A DNA stretch of 64,000 nt, taken from Ariolimax columbianus (lineage: Eukaryota > Mollusca > Gastropoda > Stylommatophora > Arionidae). Location of the stretch: NCBI GenBank assembly GCA_036924085.1, contig JAVGWX010000009.1, forward strand, positions 57,764,331 to 57,828,330, given 5' to 3'. Of this stretch, positions 1 through 13,600 are shown piece by piece (position 1 is the stretch's first letter; every line of letters starts with the position of its first letter). A program made the position numbers and the translations under genes. The notes beneath the pieces are model-generated. The model saw only the letters and a program-made list of their open reading frames with translations. It was not told the DNA's origin and did no database searches.

Positions 1-300
1 AGCAACGTAAACAACTCTTCCTAGTGGCAAAATAAGACGGGCATAGATTGATACAGAGATCCTGATTATTCCTCACACACAACAGGCTAATGATCTGTTT
101 ACTGTACACTCAATTTTTAAGTATATGCAAAAGAGCCCTTACATCTCAAGGGGTAGAAGAGGAACGACTAATAAGAAAAAATACTAACATTTTTCTGTCA
201 AAGCCATTTTGTACGGCTTTGATGATCAAAAGAACAATTAAAAAAGGTCAGGTTGAAATTCAGCTCTATTACAATATTATAAGTTCTGTATTTGCATCTG

Positions 301-573
301 TGAGAGCCGCGTAGCGCAGTGGTTAGCGCGCTGGCTTCGCATCTGAGTGGTCCTGGGTTCATTCCCCAGTTGAGGCGGTAATGTTTTTTTCAGACCGCAA
401 TGGCTCCCGGGTCGACCCAGTCTTAAATGGGTACCGGTTCAGTCCGGGAAATAAAAGCAGCGAGGGAGAGGAGATGGCTACCGCCCTCATATAGCCGAGC
501 CTTTGAAATGTGAGATCACTAACACCTCACACCCCTACGGCAGTAATGCTATGGGATAGAGAGAGAGAGATTT
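301..573 (+). repeat. tRNA-derived SINE (family T)
   Basis: Begins with a tRNA-like head: box A-like gtagcgcagtggttagcgcg and box B-like gggttcattccc, spaced as in a tRNA gene but without a foldable acceptor stem. A non-tRNA body ends in a GA-rich tract (gagagagagaga). A mobilised SINE fits better than a functional tRNA gene. Confidence 0.7.
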
Positions 574-692
574 GCATCTGGCCCTGAAATGCACCTGAAC
601 CCCATTTTTGGAGAGGATAGAATAAGCCTTCTGTAACTGGTTACGGATATTAATTAATGATGGTTGTACAAGAGCCTGACATTCTCATTTAA

Positions 693-935
693 AGGTTAAA
701 GGCAAAGGCTCGACTTCATTGCTGCGGGTTTCCCCATATGTATGGCTCCGTCTCTTTTCGCAGAGCAGCATCAGGCATGGCGAGAGCATCGCTCAAAGCA
801 CAAAAACTGTAGCTCCAGCGATGAACCCAGGGAGCTCTGGAAAAATTGCTATCATGAACCGACCGTCACAGCTCGATTTGAACCCCCAACCGTCTGAACA
901 CGCGGCAAACGGCCATACCACAGAGACCACCTTTA
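693..935 (-). repeat. SINE-like family W, copy 1
   Basis: Matches 30383-30640 (same orientation): ggttaaaggc, ccatatgtatggctc, agagcatcgc, tcgatttgaaccccaaccg. Read on the - strand it contains ggttggggttcaaatc, a box B-like element, so it is probably an old tRNA-derived SINE inserted in reverse. A diverged third relative lies near 37120-37390. Confidence 0.55.
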
Positions 936-1730
936 ACCTTTGTATTCTCATCTTCTGCAAAAACCGCTACTATAATATCACACATAAATGATTTATTAAT
1001 GCTTCCTGTATGGAGTAAACTGCAGTAGCAGCCTCCATGCTCCTAGTGGAACAGAAAGGGAAGGATTATTATAATTTTAATGATAATTTGCTTGTGGCAG
1101 ATTTTCTCATCTGTTTTTGAGTTGATTTGTTACCTTCTTTGAGGCTTGTGACTGAAGAAGATGCTCAATGTACAAGGCAAATTTCTCTCATAGTCTTTGT
1201 TTTAACAATTTATCGCAGGGCTTGTACAGTTGAATTAATTTATCTTTTAACTCTCACTGTAAAAAAATATTTAACCCTTGTGTCTCAGTTTACAAAATAC
1301 AAATTCGTGTAGCTAAAAAGAAATTTAACTCATCTCAGACATTGAAACAATTTAACCTTTCACTCTGACAGTCTAACAAAATGTTAACATAATTTGGCTG
1401 GGTTAAAAGAAATGTTACCTTTGGCTCAGTAAATTTTTGTATTTATATCAAATATTTCAATTTGGTTGGTGAGACTCATACTGTCACTCTGCTCCTCTTG
1501 TGGACTCAGCTGTTGCAGTGTCAGCATCAGGATGCCTGATTATTTCTAGCATTCTCCCTTTTCTTTCCATCCAATGTACTAACAGACTTAACTGAGAGCC
1601 TGAGATATAAAAAAGCCTATTGAGAAAAATTTATCTTGCCATTACATGGTGTTGTACTCTTATTTATCAATTTGACATGAATGGGTTTGGTTTTGTAAAC
1701 ATAATTTTGTTTCCATTTCCTTGCCCTTAG

Positions 1731-1790
1731 TTTAACCCTCAGCTGGTGATAGTCAGTAATGGATTAGATTCAGCCATTGGGGATGAGAAG
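1731..1790 (+). CDS. HDAC6: HDAC6 e1: domain 1, second zinc-Asp strand
   Basis: 60 nt, phase 0 to 0, acceptor cccttag, donor gtacta. It encodes [20 protein letters not shown], the family segment usually reading VLVSAGFDA..GDPK. The zinc-ligand Asp is at 1767-1769. The last codon is Lys, at the position where HDAC6 domain 1 carries the Lys that biases it towards C-terminal acetyl-lysine substrates. SNGLD instead of SAGFD is unusual. The upstream intron (1-1730) holds two SINE-like elements and otherwise nothing recognisable. Confidence 0.93.
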
Positions 1791-4700
1791 GTACTAGACA
1801 CTTGCTGCTAAACTGTATATTATAATCTGACTACACCATCTCTCTTTTTTCTGTCTCCTATAATACATGTAAGATACAGTGTTATTATGTATTCTTTGTC
1901 TTCATGTCTTAGAAAGAATGTTACGTATGTCATAGTTTACAGCGAGGCTGTGATATCTGCGCTTATTGGACCAAAATATTTTTGGGACAAGGTTTGCCTT
2001 CCTTCTTCTATCCCTATTTGTTTCCACGGCCACCACTTTGAGGCAGAGAAGGGTCTTGAAGAGCTCTGGTTAACTGGCAATAATGCGAGCAGTCAACTAT
2101 GGGTCGCTGACTTCTGTCATCTTCGCTCCATCTTTGATGTCTAATGTAAAGTTGACAGATTAATGTGTTAGCTTAACACCTTCATCAACTTTAACAGCAT
2201 GTACAAATTTGTTAATTCATCACTGTGTTAACCATCCAATCTCTTTTTAACTGATATATCAGTGATTTTAAATTTATATAAAAAGTTAGAACATTTGATG
2301 ACTGAAATGTGAAAAAAGTCGCCTCCAATGAAACAACAGTTAATTAGTCACAATGAAAAACTTCATATACAAAAAAGGAGACAAAGAAGACCTGGCTAAC
2401 TACCACCCTCCTCTCAGTACTGTACAAAGTATTCACATCAGATTCCTCCGCAACACCCTCAAGGGAGCCCAACCCATAGAGCAAGCTGGGTTTAGGCTCA
2501 CCTACGGCACACTGGGCCACCAAACCACGTGTTGCCGTTTGATTGAGGCAGCAAAAGAGCACCACATACTTTGCTAGTGTTGACATTCATCGAGTACAAA
2601 AAGGCGTTTGACTTATTAACCAGAATATATGTAGAAAGCTCTGGAAGAGCAGGTAGTCGAAGCTGGCTACATAGATATGTTGAAACATTGCTATGATGAC
2701 TACACCGTCATCATTTGTCCATTCACACAACCGATAATTATCGCCATAGAGAAAGCTGTATGGCAGGGCAACCCCAGCTCGCCAAACCTTTTCTCTGTAT
2801 GTCTTGAGTTGGCTATGAGGCATTGCGACTGGAGCGAGTATGGCATTGACATAAATCAGTGATTACTTAACCATCTGAGATTTTCTGACGATATCACACT
2901 TATCACAGGGATACCGCCGGAGTGACACAGATGCTAGCATTGCTGAAAGCAAAGGGCCAGTAAGTGGGCCTCACCATAAACATAGAAAAAAATGAAAGCT
3001 ATGCGCAACTGTTTTGTGGAGCCCAACCCCGTGTCCCTAAATGATACACCATTAGAGGATGTCGACAAATACATCTACCTTGGCCGCTTCCTTAACATGG
3101 AAAATAACCTGAAGCCTGAGGTTGCCAGGCACCGTTGTGCAGGCTAGGTCCCCTTCAACTCGATAAAGGCGGCAACAGACACCACAAGAGACACCACAAC
3201 TGCGAGCTGACATATTCGCCTCAGTGGTCCTACCAGCGCTATGCTATGGATGTGAAAAATGGTCTCTGACAAAAGCCATGGAGAACCAGCTAAGGACAAC
3301 ACATGCCTCGCTTGAGCTCCATATCGTGGGCCTATCACTTAATCAACAGCACCAGATAGGATTACAGAATAGTGACATCTGGGTATTGTCACACATCGAG
3401 GATGTCATCCATCATGCCAACAACTTCAAGCACTGCTGGGCTGGCCATGTAGTCAGAAGGAAAGACGAAAGCTGGAGAACAGCAAGAACTCTGGTAACCA
3501 CATGGCAACAAAATACCACCTGGCAGATCCCCCGCTAGATGGCAAGATTCGCTCGAGCTGCAAAACACTCGCGGTCCTGAAACAAACAAGTTAGCCATCC
3601 ACTGGACAATCCGCACTCGAGACAGAATTGACTGAAAACCAAGATGAGACCAGCCGAAAGCCAAAAAAACGTAGCACTGCTCGAGCCCAACCTGCTACGC
3701 AGAGAAATGCACCTGGCCACTACCAACTTGCACAAGGGCTAATGCCCTTGTATATGCACAGGTCGACTAAGACTAAGAAACCAAAACTATGCTATCAGAG
3801 TTCATTAATAGATTCAATGTGCAAGAGGAAGCAGATTTTACACCAGTGTTAGGGGAGAGGAGACTGAACCATTACTTATTTGTGTTTCTATCATCCTTTA
3901 CATTGAGTTCTCATGACACTTTGCATTTTGCCTGTTAATAACCTCCATTCCGTCTTTCACCTTCCTGTTCATTGTCCATACTTGTTTACAATACAGTAAT
4001 GAAGAATATACATAAGATATCATAGCTTTTGTTTTTACTACTGACACTACTACTATCATTACAGTGTTTATTTCCTTTGTGGAAATCCACTGAGAGGATT
4101 TCTATATGCCTATTTTGGTGTTTTTAACTTTGTTATTTTATTCTGTGAATCCTAATCCTTGTTTGAATGAGATTTTAATTGTATATTTGTGTGGCTTCTT
4201 TTTGGCTTCTTTATTTTATTCCTTTTTCACTGTGGCCTCAATTATATTTAGAATAGACTGTTTTATGTAAATGAAGACAAAGCCTCATAATTCTGTAATT
4301 GGATATGTAGTTAACTCATCATCATGTAGCATATTCTTTGCAGAACGTCACTCTCATATCAGCCGATCTGTAAGACTCGATCTCTGGCCAGAACTCCCAC
4401 TTCTGTCGCTGTCATCTTCAGGACCTCCGTGATGTCTTGTGTCCATCTTCTCCTCGGTCTGCGTCTGCCCAGCTTTCCTGGCACCATACACTCCAGTATT
4501 GTTCTTTCCAGGCCTTTATGGTGTTTGATGTGGCCAAAATATTTTAGCTTTCTGGACAAGATATTGTTTATTAGCCAATTTTCCTAGATATCCAATTCTT
4601 TTACGATATCTGCATTTTCCCTTTTCTCTATCCATGGGATTTTGGGCACTTTCCTGTAGCACTTCAGTTCAAAGGATTAAATCTTTTTCTTAATTGTTTG

Positions 4701-7301
4701 TGTGGTGGTCCATGTTTCACATCCGTACGTTGCCACTGGGAAGAAACAACTTGCAGGAATTTTATTTTAGTCATTTTATTAGTGTTCTGTCATAAGTTTC
4801 TGATTTGGTTCAACCTCTGCATTGCCATAGCCATTCTCAGTCTGACTTCCTTCAGGCATCTCCATTGCTGCTTATAATTGAGTCGAGGTAATCTTCTTCT
4901 TCTTCATCGATCAACTGGTGCTATGCTTCTAGTCCTGTGAGGTTCACAAAGGTCTTCGCTGGTCCCCCACAGCTTTTTGAGCATGGCCGGTCCCCCAGGC
5001 CAGACTGCCTCTCTTTGCATAGGTAGGGCATTCTTGCAGAGCCGAGGTAATCAAAATGTGTAACTTTCTTAATCTCCTATCCTAGAAAAGTAGCTAACTT
5101 GAGCGTATTAAATATTGCATGAGCATGTATGGTAGTCTTCCCAAGTGGATCGTGGTTCGTCCCTTACCGGGAAGGAAAGAATATGACCACTGTACCCCAT
5201 GCATGTTGCAAAATTTGACTAAAGAGAGTTGTGCATGGGGTGGCAATTTCATTGTGAAAAACATTTGATAGGAATCATGACAGAAGCACACACGGTGCTT
5301 TGATACAGATTTCCAAGGGAGGCCAACTGTGGTGTTGTTGTTGTGAATGCTCACAATGAGTAGGTTTACTCTTTTGTGTGCCCTGAAAAGGACGTTAAGT
5401 GGTGGGTTGTAGCTTTCCTCACATCCTGAGCATGCTGATGAAGCTGGACCGCGGCCCTCCAGGCGGTTGTGCTTTGCTTCGCTTAATCTGCATGGCATTG
5501 GCTACTGTGGGGATCACATAGATCCACATATTTTCAACCAGGCTGTCTTGAAAACAGCCTGTTTCCAGGGAACGCTACATGGAAGAGAGATTGTAGTCTT
5601 GGTCAGTGTATTGACCCTGATGCGACGTCCTGGTCAATATTTTGTGCCTGATTGAACTAGTGTCTCAATTTCCGCCAACTGTGGTAGTATCTCTATATAT
5701 TTCAGCTGGAGCAAAAAAGGAGCAAGAAGAAAATGTATGGTAGTCACACTAGTTGTACCTGGATGTAACAGACTAGAACCACTGAAACCTTCCAAGCATG
5801 TCATAAAAGGTGACTAGAGAAGGTTGTGCCTAGGGCAGGCAACCTGATTGTGAGAAACCATTGCCTCCTTTAAAACAATCACTGCAAATGCTCTGATGAA
5901 GGTTTCCTGTAAATGGGCCAACTGTAGTGATGAGTGATGGCCCTATGTGGGGCTTGCAGTGAAATAACTTTAATCCTCATGCTCCAGTCTACCCTGCTGT
6001 AAAAGTTTACCAGACTTACTGTTATTGAAAGAAAGACAGGGAACCAATTACCATCCTACAAAAAACAACAGCTGATCCCTAGTACGATAACATCTCTAAC
6101 ACTTCATCCCCCAACCCTCTCTCTCCTTTGTTCTGTCAAGAGTCAAGTATCTAGACCAGTGTTTCCCAACCGCCGGTGCTGGTCCGCAGAAATTTTCCAG
6201 AAGGTTTAGAGGTTAATTTATCTGCTAATACTGTGTTGTATTTTGAAAGGAAAGTTTTATTGTGTGTTATTGTGTTGTACAATTTGAGTCTCTACAAGAT
6301 GGAGACAAAAATTCAAACAGCAAAAACTCTGAACTTGCTTCAAATATTTCTTATTTTCACTGGTCTGCAAAAAATGTTTTTCATTTTTACCGGTCCGCAT
6401 GTGTAAAAAGGTTGTGAAACACTAATCTAAACCGCTCTCCCCCTATATACCCAGTGGAATCATGAACAATGATGATAAAATTGCTTTATTCAAATCAGCA
6501 AAAATCGAGGATCATAACTTGTTTTTAGGAAAGGTATAGTCTAAACATGTTTTGGTATTGTATTCCTCTGTTATGCATTTATCACATGCTATTTTTAAAC
6601 CAGGGTGAAATGCAGGTCACACCAGCCATGTATGCACAGATGACACACCAGCTCATGGTGTTAGCTGCAGGACGGGTGTGTGTGGTCCTTGAGGTAGGGC
6701 TTGCTTATTTTTGATTTAGCTGCTCCTCTTCTTGGAACACTAGGTTATACCTGCTGTCATGCAGCCGAAGGCTATCCATTATATGTTCTATATTTTGCAA
6801 TAATTACTTCCTGTGGCTTACTCATGAAGCATATCATTCGTAGAACGTCGCTATTATCACAGCCAACCGATATGAATTTAGGTCTGCAGTCAATCTTCCC
6901 GTCTGCTCCGTGTTTATATTTGGATTTTCCTTGATATCTTGTATCCACCTTCGCCTTGGTCGACCCCTGTGTCGCCTTCCAGGTACCATGCCGTCCAGGA
7001 TCATTTTTTTCAGTCCGTCTTGACGTTCGACATGGCTGATAAAATTAAATTTCCGAAGCATAACATTCATTTTGAGCCACTTTTCTTCAACATTCAGGTC
7101 TTCTAGGAAGGCTTTATTTGTCACTTTCTTTATGCAAGGAATTTTTTAATTCTTCTGTAACATTTTATCTCGAAAGCTCCAATTTTCTTTCTTGCTGCTT
7201 GTGTCATAGTCAATGTCTCAGACCCGTATTTTACTACAGGGAATATGCATGTTATATATATATATATATATATATACACATTACTACAGGGAATATGCAT
7301 G

Positions 7302-7355
<54 letters not shown>

Positions 7356-7565
7356 CATGCATATTCCCTGTAGTAATGTACGGGCCTGAGACATTGACTA
7401 TGACACAAGCAGCAAGGAAGAAAATTGGAGCTTTCGAGATAAAATGTTACAGAAAAATTAAAAAAATTCCTTGCATAAAGAAAGTGACAAATAAAGCCTT
7501 TCTAGAAGACCTGAATGTTGAAGAAAACTGGCTCAAAATGAATGTTATGCTTCGGAAATTTAATT

Positions 7566-7652
<87 letters not shown>

Positions 7653-10600
7653 CTCAACAATATTCGCCTGACCTGGTCGCCGATGATCTTTCGTTAACTC
7701 ATGCCTTGCCATGAGAGAGAGAGAGAAATGAGTAAAGCACTTGTCCAACGAGACATACTAGAAATGTCTTACAAGAGAGGTAGTCTTTTGTGTTTCGGTT
7801 AGAATTCCAGGTTGCCCATTACTTTACTTTTATTTCTGTTTTTATAATGTATGTTACTTGAGTGCAGATAAATACTTGTCTTATGTTCGTTGTCACGAAC
7901 AAACATTTTTTATTTATAACTAGCTGCCTCAGTTTCTTCATATTCCCTCCATGACTACAAAACATCTTATTTCTGATTTCCTCACAGCCCTGAGTTTTAC
8001 TCAAAGCATAATGTTACATGATTTCCTTGGCTGAGGTCAGAAAATTTTGTTAATTGTCTCTGGTTTCTTTCATGACTAGGGTGGTTACTGTCTCAAGTCC
8101 CTGGCGGAGGGCTGTGCTTTGACCTTGAGAAGCTTACTCCGTGACCCTTGTCCAAAACTACCTCCATTAACGGAGCCGTCTGACAGGTTTGTCTGTGCTT
8201 TGTAACATTGAAGTATATTGAACAGAATGGACTTAATCAGGGGTTGGTGTTCTGTAACATTGAGGTATATAGAACAGAATGGACTTAATCAGGGGTTGGT
8301 GTTCTGTAACATTGAGGTATATGGAATAGAATGGACTTAATCAGGATTTGGTGTTCTGTAACATTGAGGTATATGGAATAGAATGGACTTAATCAGGATT
8401 TGGTGTTCTGTAACATTGAGGTATATAGAATAGAATGGACTTAATCAGGGGTTGGTGTTCTGTAACATTGAGGTATATGGAATAGAATGGACTTAATCAG
8501 GGTTTGGTTTTCTGTAACATTGAGGTATATGGAACAGAATGGACCTATAAAATCAGGGGTTGGTGTTCTGTAACATTGAGGTATATGGAACAGAATGGAC
8601 CTATAAAATCAGGGTTTGGTTTTCTGTAACATTGAGGTATATGGAATAGAATGGACTTAATCAGGATTTGGTGTTCTGTAACATTGAGGTATATGGAATA
8701 GAATGGACTTGATCAGGATTTGGTGTTCTGTAACATTGAGGTATATGGAATAGAAGGAACTTACACAATCAGGGCTGGCGCAGCAACTTATTCAAGTTCA
8801 TTGTCTCTCAGCTTGAATTTTGCTGTCTTGTAGACACTGCAACAACCAATACAACTGGGCATAATGGAGAGAAAGTGAAGATAGACTGGACATGCCCTTG
8901 AGAAGAAACCTAACAATATAGCCAAACATGTATCTGGATTGGAACATTCAGAGGTGGAGAAAAGTGGGTAGCGCAGAAAGCTTCTTGTAATGAACAAGGC
9001 AAATGAAGACAAGGCAACTGGAGTTTCATGAGTGGAACTTAACTCTTTCGAGACCACACACAAAATTGACACTATTTCCCCTGCATCTGCATTCTTTTTC
9101 AGTGCGTCTCATTTTACTATGGCTGTTGACTTTGAGAGCCTGTAAAATTTTTATTATTTGGTCTATAGACATGATTTTGTTGTGTGTAGAGACATAAATT
9201 ACAGTTGGGGAAAAGGTCTCGGGACCGGCCACTACATCGGTACAAGGATGTATGCTAGCGGGATATGAATGACGCAGGCATAGATTTGGAATCATGGGAA
9301 CAGGACGTCATGGATCGTGTTACATGGAGGGGCAGGATTAAGCATGGAATACAGACAAAGGAGATACTAATTGCTGATAGGCTAAAGACTCAGAGTTTGA
9401 GAAGATATGCCACCTTGTGATACCGCAAACCGTCCTAATTTTTCTTGCACACACTGTGGAAGATAGCTTCTCTGCCCAGATTGGTCTTACGAGTCACATT
9501 CGTTACTGTCATGGACTGTAGTTGCATACCTTTTTAAAGCACAATTACCATCGTCTGACAAGACGGAAAGAGCTAATGATGGAATGATGATGTTGAGAGA
9601 CATAAATAAATAAATAAGATGTGTTATAGTTTTTGTGTGTGTGTGTGTGTGTTAGTTTCTGAGATGCAAGAAGATGTGTTATAGTTTTTGTTTTGTGTGT
9701 GTGTGTGTGTGTTAGTTTCTGAGATGCAAGAAGATGTGTTATAGTTTTTGTTTTGTGTGTGTGTATGTGTGTTAGTTTCTGAGATGCAAGAAGATGTGTT
9801 ATAGTTTTTGTTTTGTGTGTGTGTGTGTGTGTGTGTGTGTTAGTTTCTGAGATGCAAGAAGATGTGTTATAGTTTTTGTTTTGTGTGTGTGTGTGTGTAT
9901 GTGTTATTTTCTGAGATGCAAGAAGATGAAATTGAAAATGTTCAGAAACATTTTGACTCATCAATTGGGTTCCGCCAGGGTTCGAAAAATATTTTTTATT
10001 TGTCACACAGAGTACTGATACTGTATTGTATAAGGCATATCTGTTAGTTTCCACTGTAAACATATTTATTATTTCTGCATAAAGAAATTAAACAGATCAA
10101 ATCTGTTGCAACGCCCTAACTTTATTACCCTCAATAATGGAATTAGCCTTCAAATCCTAATGAAAAAGAGAAGATATTTCAAAATTTTTCTATCAAAATA
10201 AAAACGCCATTTTTCCACTTAAAACAAGCAGAAGGAATTTGCCTTGTTTTTATTATTCAAATATGTGCATGCTCAGCCCCGTTTCTATAGAATTGACCCG
10301 GAAGCTTATACATGATCCTGCCACTATCGACTGACAAAAATGAAAAGCCTTCGGTGGATTAACAGAGTTATTTTTATTGCGATTTTGTTTGGCCAGCGGT
10401 TTTTTAAGGGTTTTAAAGATTTAAGAAAGTCAAGACAGTGATGAAAAGGGCAAACAGTAAGCCTCACAAAAACTGAGGAGGACCTCTTACAATGATGTGT
10501 CTCTTTGATTTAATCTCCATTATTAATTATTTGATTATACTTTTTCTTCTCTTTGCTTGCAGCATGATGACCACAATCCTCAATGTGGTTAAGGTCCTCA

Positions 10601-13600
10601 GAAAGTACTGGAATTGCTTCAAACCATATGAAATATTGGATAAATCAGAAGTTTGCCATTTTGCTGATGTCAGTAACATGCCACCAGTGTAAATACCACA
10701 CATTTGTTCATCTAGAGCTCATTAGTGTAACTAACTAACTAGCACTGTCATAACGAAATCTTGCAGAAGTTAAGAGTACAAAGAGAATTAGTGAACGAAA
10801 CCGGAGTCAGACATTTGAGATATTTTGGTCGTATGAAAAGAAAATTTAAAAAAAATTAAGTAAGCTTGTCCTTTGCAAAACATCACTCTTGCAACTGTCA
10901 ACCTATTTGGATGTTATAAGTTTCTTGGTGGATATGCAGTACAGTAAGTTGTCATTACTTTCCGTACATAGAGAAGCAATCGTGTCAAGGAAAAGCAATC
11001 ATGTCAAGGAAGAAAAAAAACTGCCAAACTGGGCACGGCAGGGTTAGTACCCGGTGGATTGGGATTTCGAAGCGGACGTCTCACAAATAAGTAACGATGC
11101 CTGGAAAAATGAAAAGACATTGTGCTTTGCTGAAAACTACTGGAAGAAAAGGGAGAGGACAAATTTACCAGAGGAAAAGAATGCTAACATTGGGAGGATA
11201 ACATCAAGAGTGGTCCACCGGGGTCTTTGTGTATGCCAAGGACAAGCACCACTGCCCCACAGAGAGCATGTCGTAAGAGGCGATTAACTGTGTGACAGTT
11301 CATAACACCAGCCATGGTTAAGTGGTTTGTTTAGAGCAGCATAGATGGTGTCTAATAGGCTGCGGGTCTACTTTGCTCTAGTGTTTGAGTCTATTAAGAT
11401 AGACTCGCACATCAGTTAACCACCCTCCGTAAGCGCTTGTCCTAACGCTGCAGAGTATTAAGCTGCTCGAGCCTAGCCCACTAACCAGGAAATCTTTCTC
11501 CCAGCTACATCCAGCTCGTACTAGAGCTGGGACCTGCACAGGGGCATCTGCCCTTGTAGAAGTACAGGTCGACTAAAAACTAAGAACATCAAGAAATTGA
11601 CAGGAAAAAGCCTACCAGATTGCACCATCAAGGCAAGAGACAGAGGTCTTTAGAGATATATTGCAGCTTACTATCAATGGGAGATTGCAACAAAACAGGT
11701 TTGTGTGAGACAGGCATTTCGGTCAATTGGGGACTCGATTTTAGTTTACACAGTCTGATATTTCTTGATTTCAGGTTTAAATTCAATTTGAAAAATCTTT
11801 TATTTTTAATCATTCCCTAAATAGACTCATCAAATCAGAAGACTTATAGCAAATGCAATTTGTTACATCTATCTTACAGTAAAAATGATAGTAAACTCAT
11901 TCATTGTCAACATCATCATGTAGGATGTCCTTTATAGAACGTCGCTCCCATCACAGTCTGTCTGAAAGAAACTCGTTCCCTTGCCAAAACTCCAGCCTCC
12001 GCTAGTCATACCCAGGCATTCCTGGATATCTTGGTGCCATTGTCTTCTTGGTCTACCCCTTCCTCTTTTGCCTGGCGCCATACCTTCCATCACCGTCCTC
12101 TCAAGACCGTTGTGTCTCTTGATGTGACCAAAGTATTTGCATTCTCTAGCCAAAATGGAATTGATAAACCAGTTCTCCTCAATACTCAACTTTTGCCGAA
12201 TGTCTACATTTGTCTTTTTCTCTGTCCATGGTATTTTGAGGATCTTTCTGTAACATTTTGACTCGAAGGATTCGATTCTTTGTCTGGAAGTTTTGGTAAT
12301 CGTCCATGATTCGCAGCCATAAGCTGCCAGAGGAAAAAAACAGGCTCTCAAGACTTTTACTTTTATCATTTTGTTGGTGCTCTGCTATAATTTCTTCTGG
12401 CTGTTCAGTCTCTGCATTGCCACGGCTAGTCTTTTCATTTCTTTCGAGCAGTCGCCATTTTTTTCAATTCTGGAGCCCAGATATTCATTGTCAATAGGTA
12501 GGTCATACATGCGTCCTGGCAATATGACATATGTAAATTCCCATAAACTATATTAAACAAATTTATACAATTTAGTTTAACAGCATTGAAAAACTTACAT
12601 TGAGTTAAAGCAAGAAAATAAATCGGTGGAAAAACTTACGTTGTTGACCACCACTAAATCAGAACGAAGAGTAAATCAGGGTCAGGTAAAAAAGACACTG
12701 ATCAATACACACCCTCCCGCCCCTCCCCCTCATGGCTTCGGTATGTGCTCCTGTAATCCCCACAGCGGTCAGCTTTTTGAGAAGTCTCACATTGCACTAC
12801 AACTAGGAAGACCCCGGTCCATCTTCTTAAGTATGCCTGGTGCTGTAAGAAGAGTCACTGCCGTATCCTGTTACTAAAGAAACATCACAAGTTGACTCAG
12901 CACGAGTTGTTTCAAGCGACAACATCATTTCATTCAGCCTAAGTACGTTTGAAAGTATGCCTGCGAAGGAAAGCACGGCTTCATAGAATAATTTTTTTCT
13001 CATGAGGGAAAGGGACTAAATTCCTTCATCATTCTAAAATGTTCTTAAATGGGAATTTATAAAGAGATTTTTACCTATACATTTAAATTGAAGTTTGATA
13101 GATCCAATGGTGCTTGTTCGCTGTTCAAAGGTGTTCCTTATTTTCGAGCTTGTAAGTTGAAGTGTTGGGGCACAACCATTTGTTGGCTGCAGACCCACTA
13201 AAGTATTCATGTTTTAAGAAGAACTGCACATAAATAAATTACAAATACAATTTTATTTTTAAAGAATCAATCAATAAATCAATATAAGGTCCTAATTGGT
13301 GTTGTGCTCATATCTTCCACACCACTGACGTAGATGTTTTTCTTTACATATTTATTATTTGTTGCGCCATTTGGGTTCGTAACACTCAGATGAGCACTAC
13401 TATCCATACTCTATCCGTGTTTTCAACAGCCTGGATGTCACTTTCTCCACGCTTGAGAACAGACCAGAGAAGTTTATGATCATGAACTGTTACCCTGTAC
13501 AGGATGAGAAAACACGTGTGCATTTGTCAGACCTGATTAGCAAACTTATTGCAGAGACTAGCCTGTCTGTGGCAGAACACAGGTACTATTTGTTTATTCT

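Noticed and set aside
304..380. Possible tRNA gene
   Set aside because: Box A and box B are present, but there is no convincing acceptor stem and a SINE body follows.
7118..7714. 198-codon + strand open frame
   Set aside because: It consists of (TA)n-encoded YIYI runs and the LINE palindrome arm; not a host gene.
9545..10063. 172-codon - strand open frame rich in HTHTHT and [14 protein letters not shown]
   Set aside because: Translation of the (GT)n minisatellite; no splice or protein evidence.
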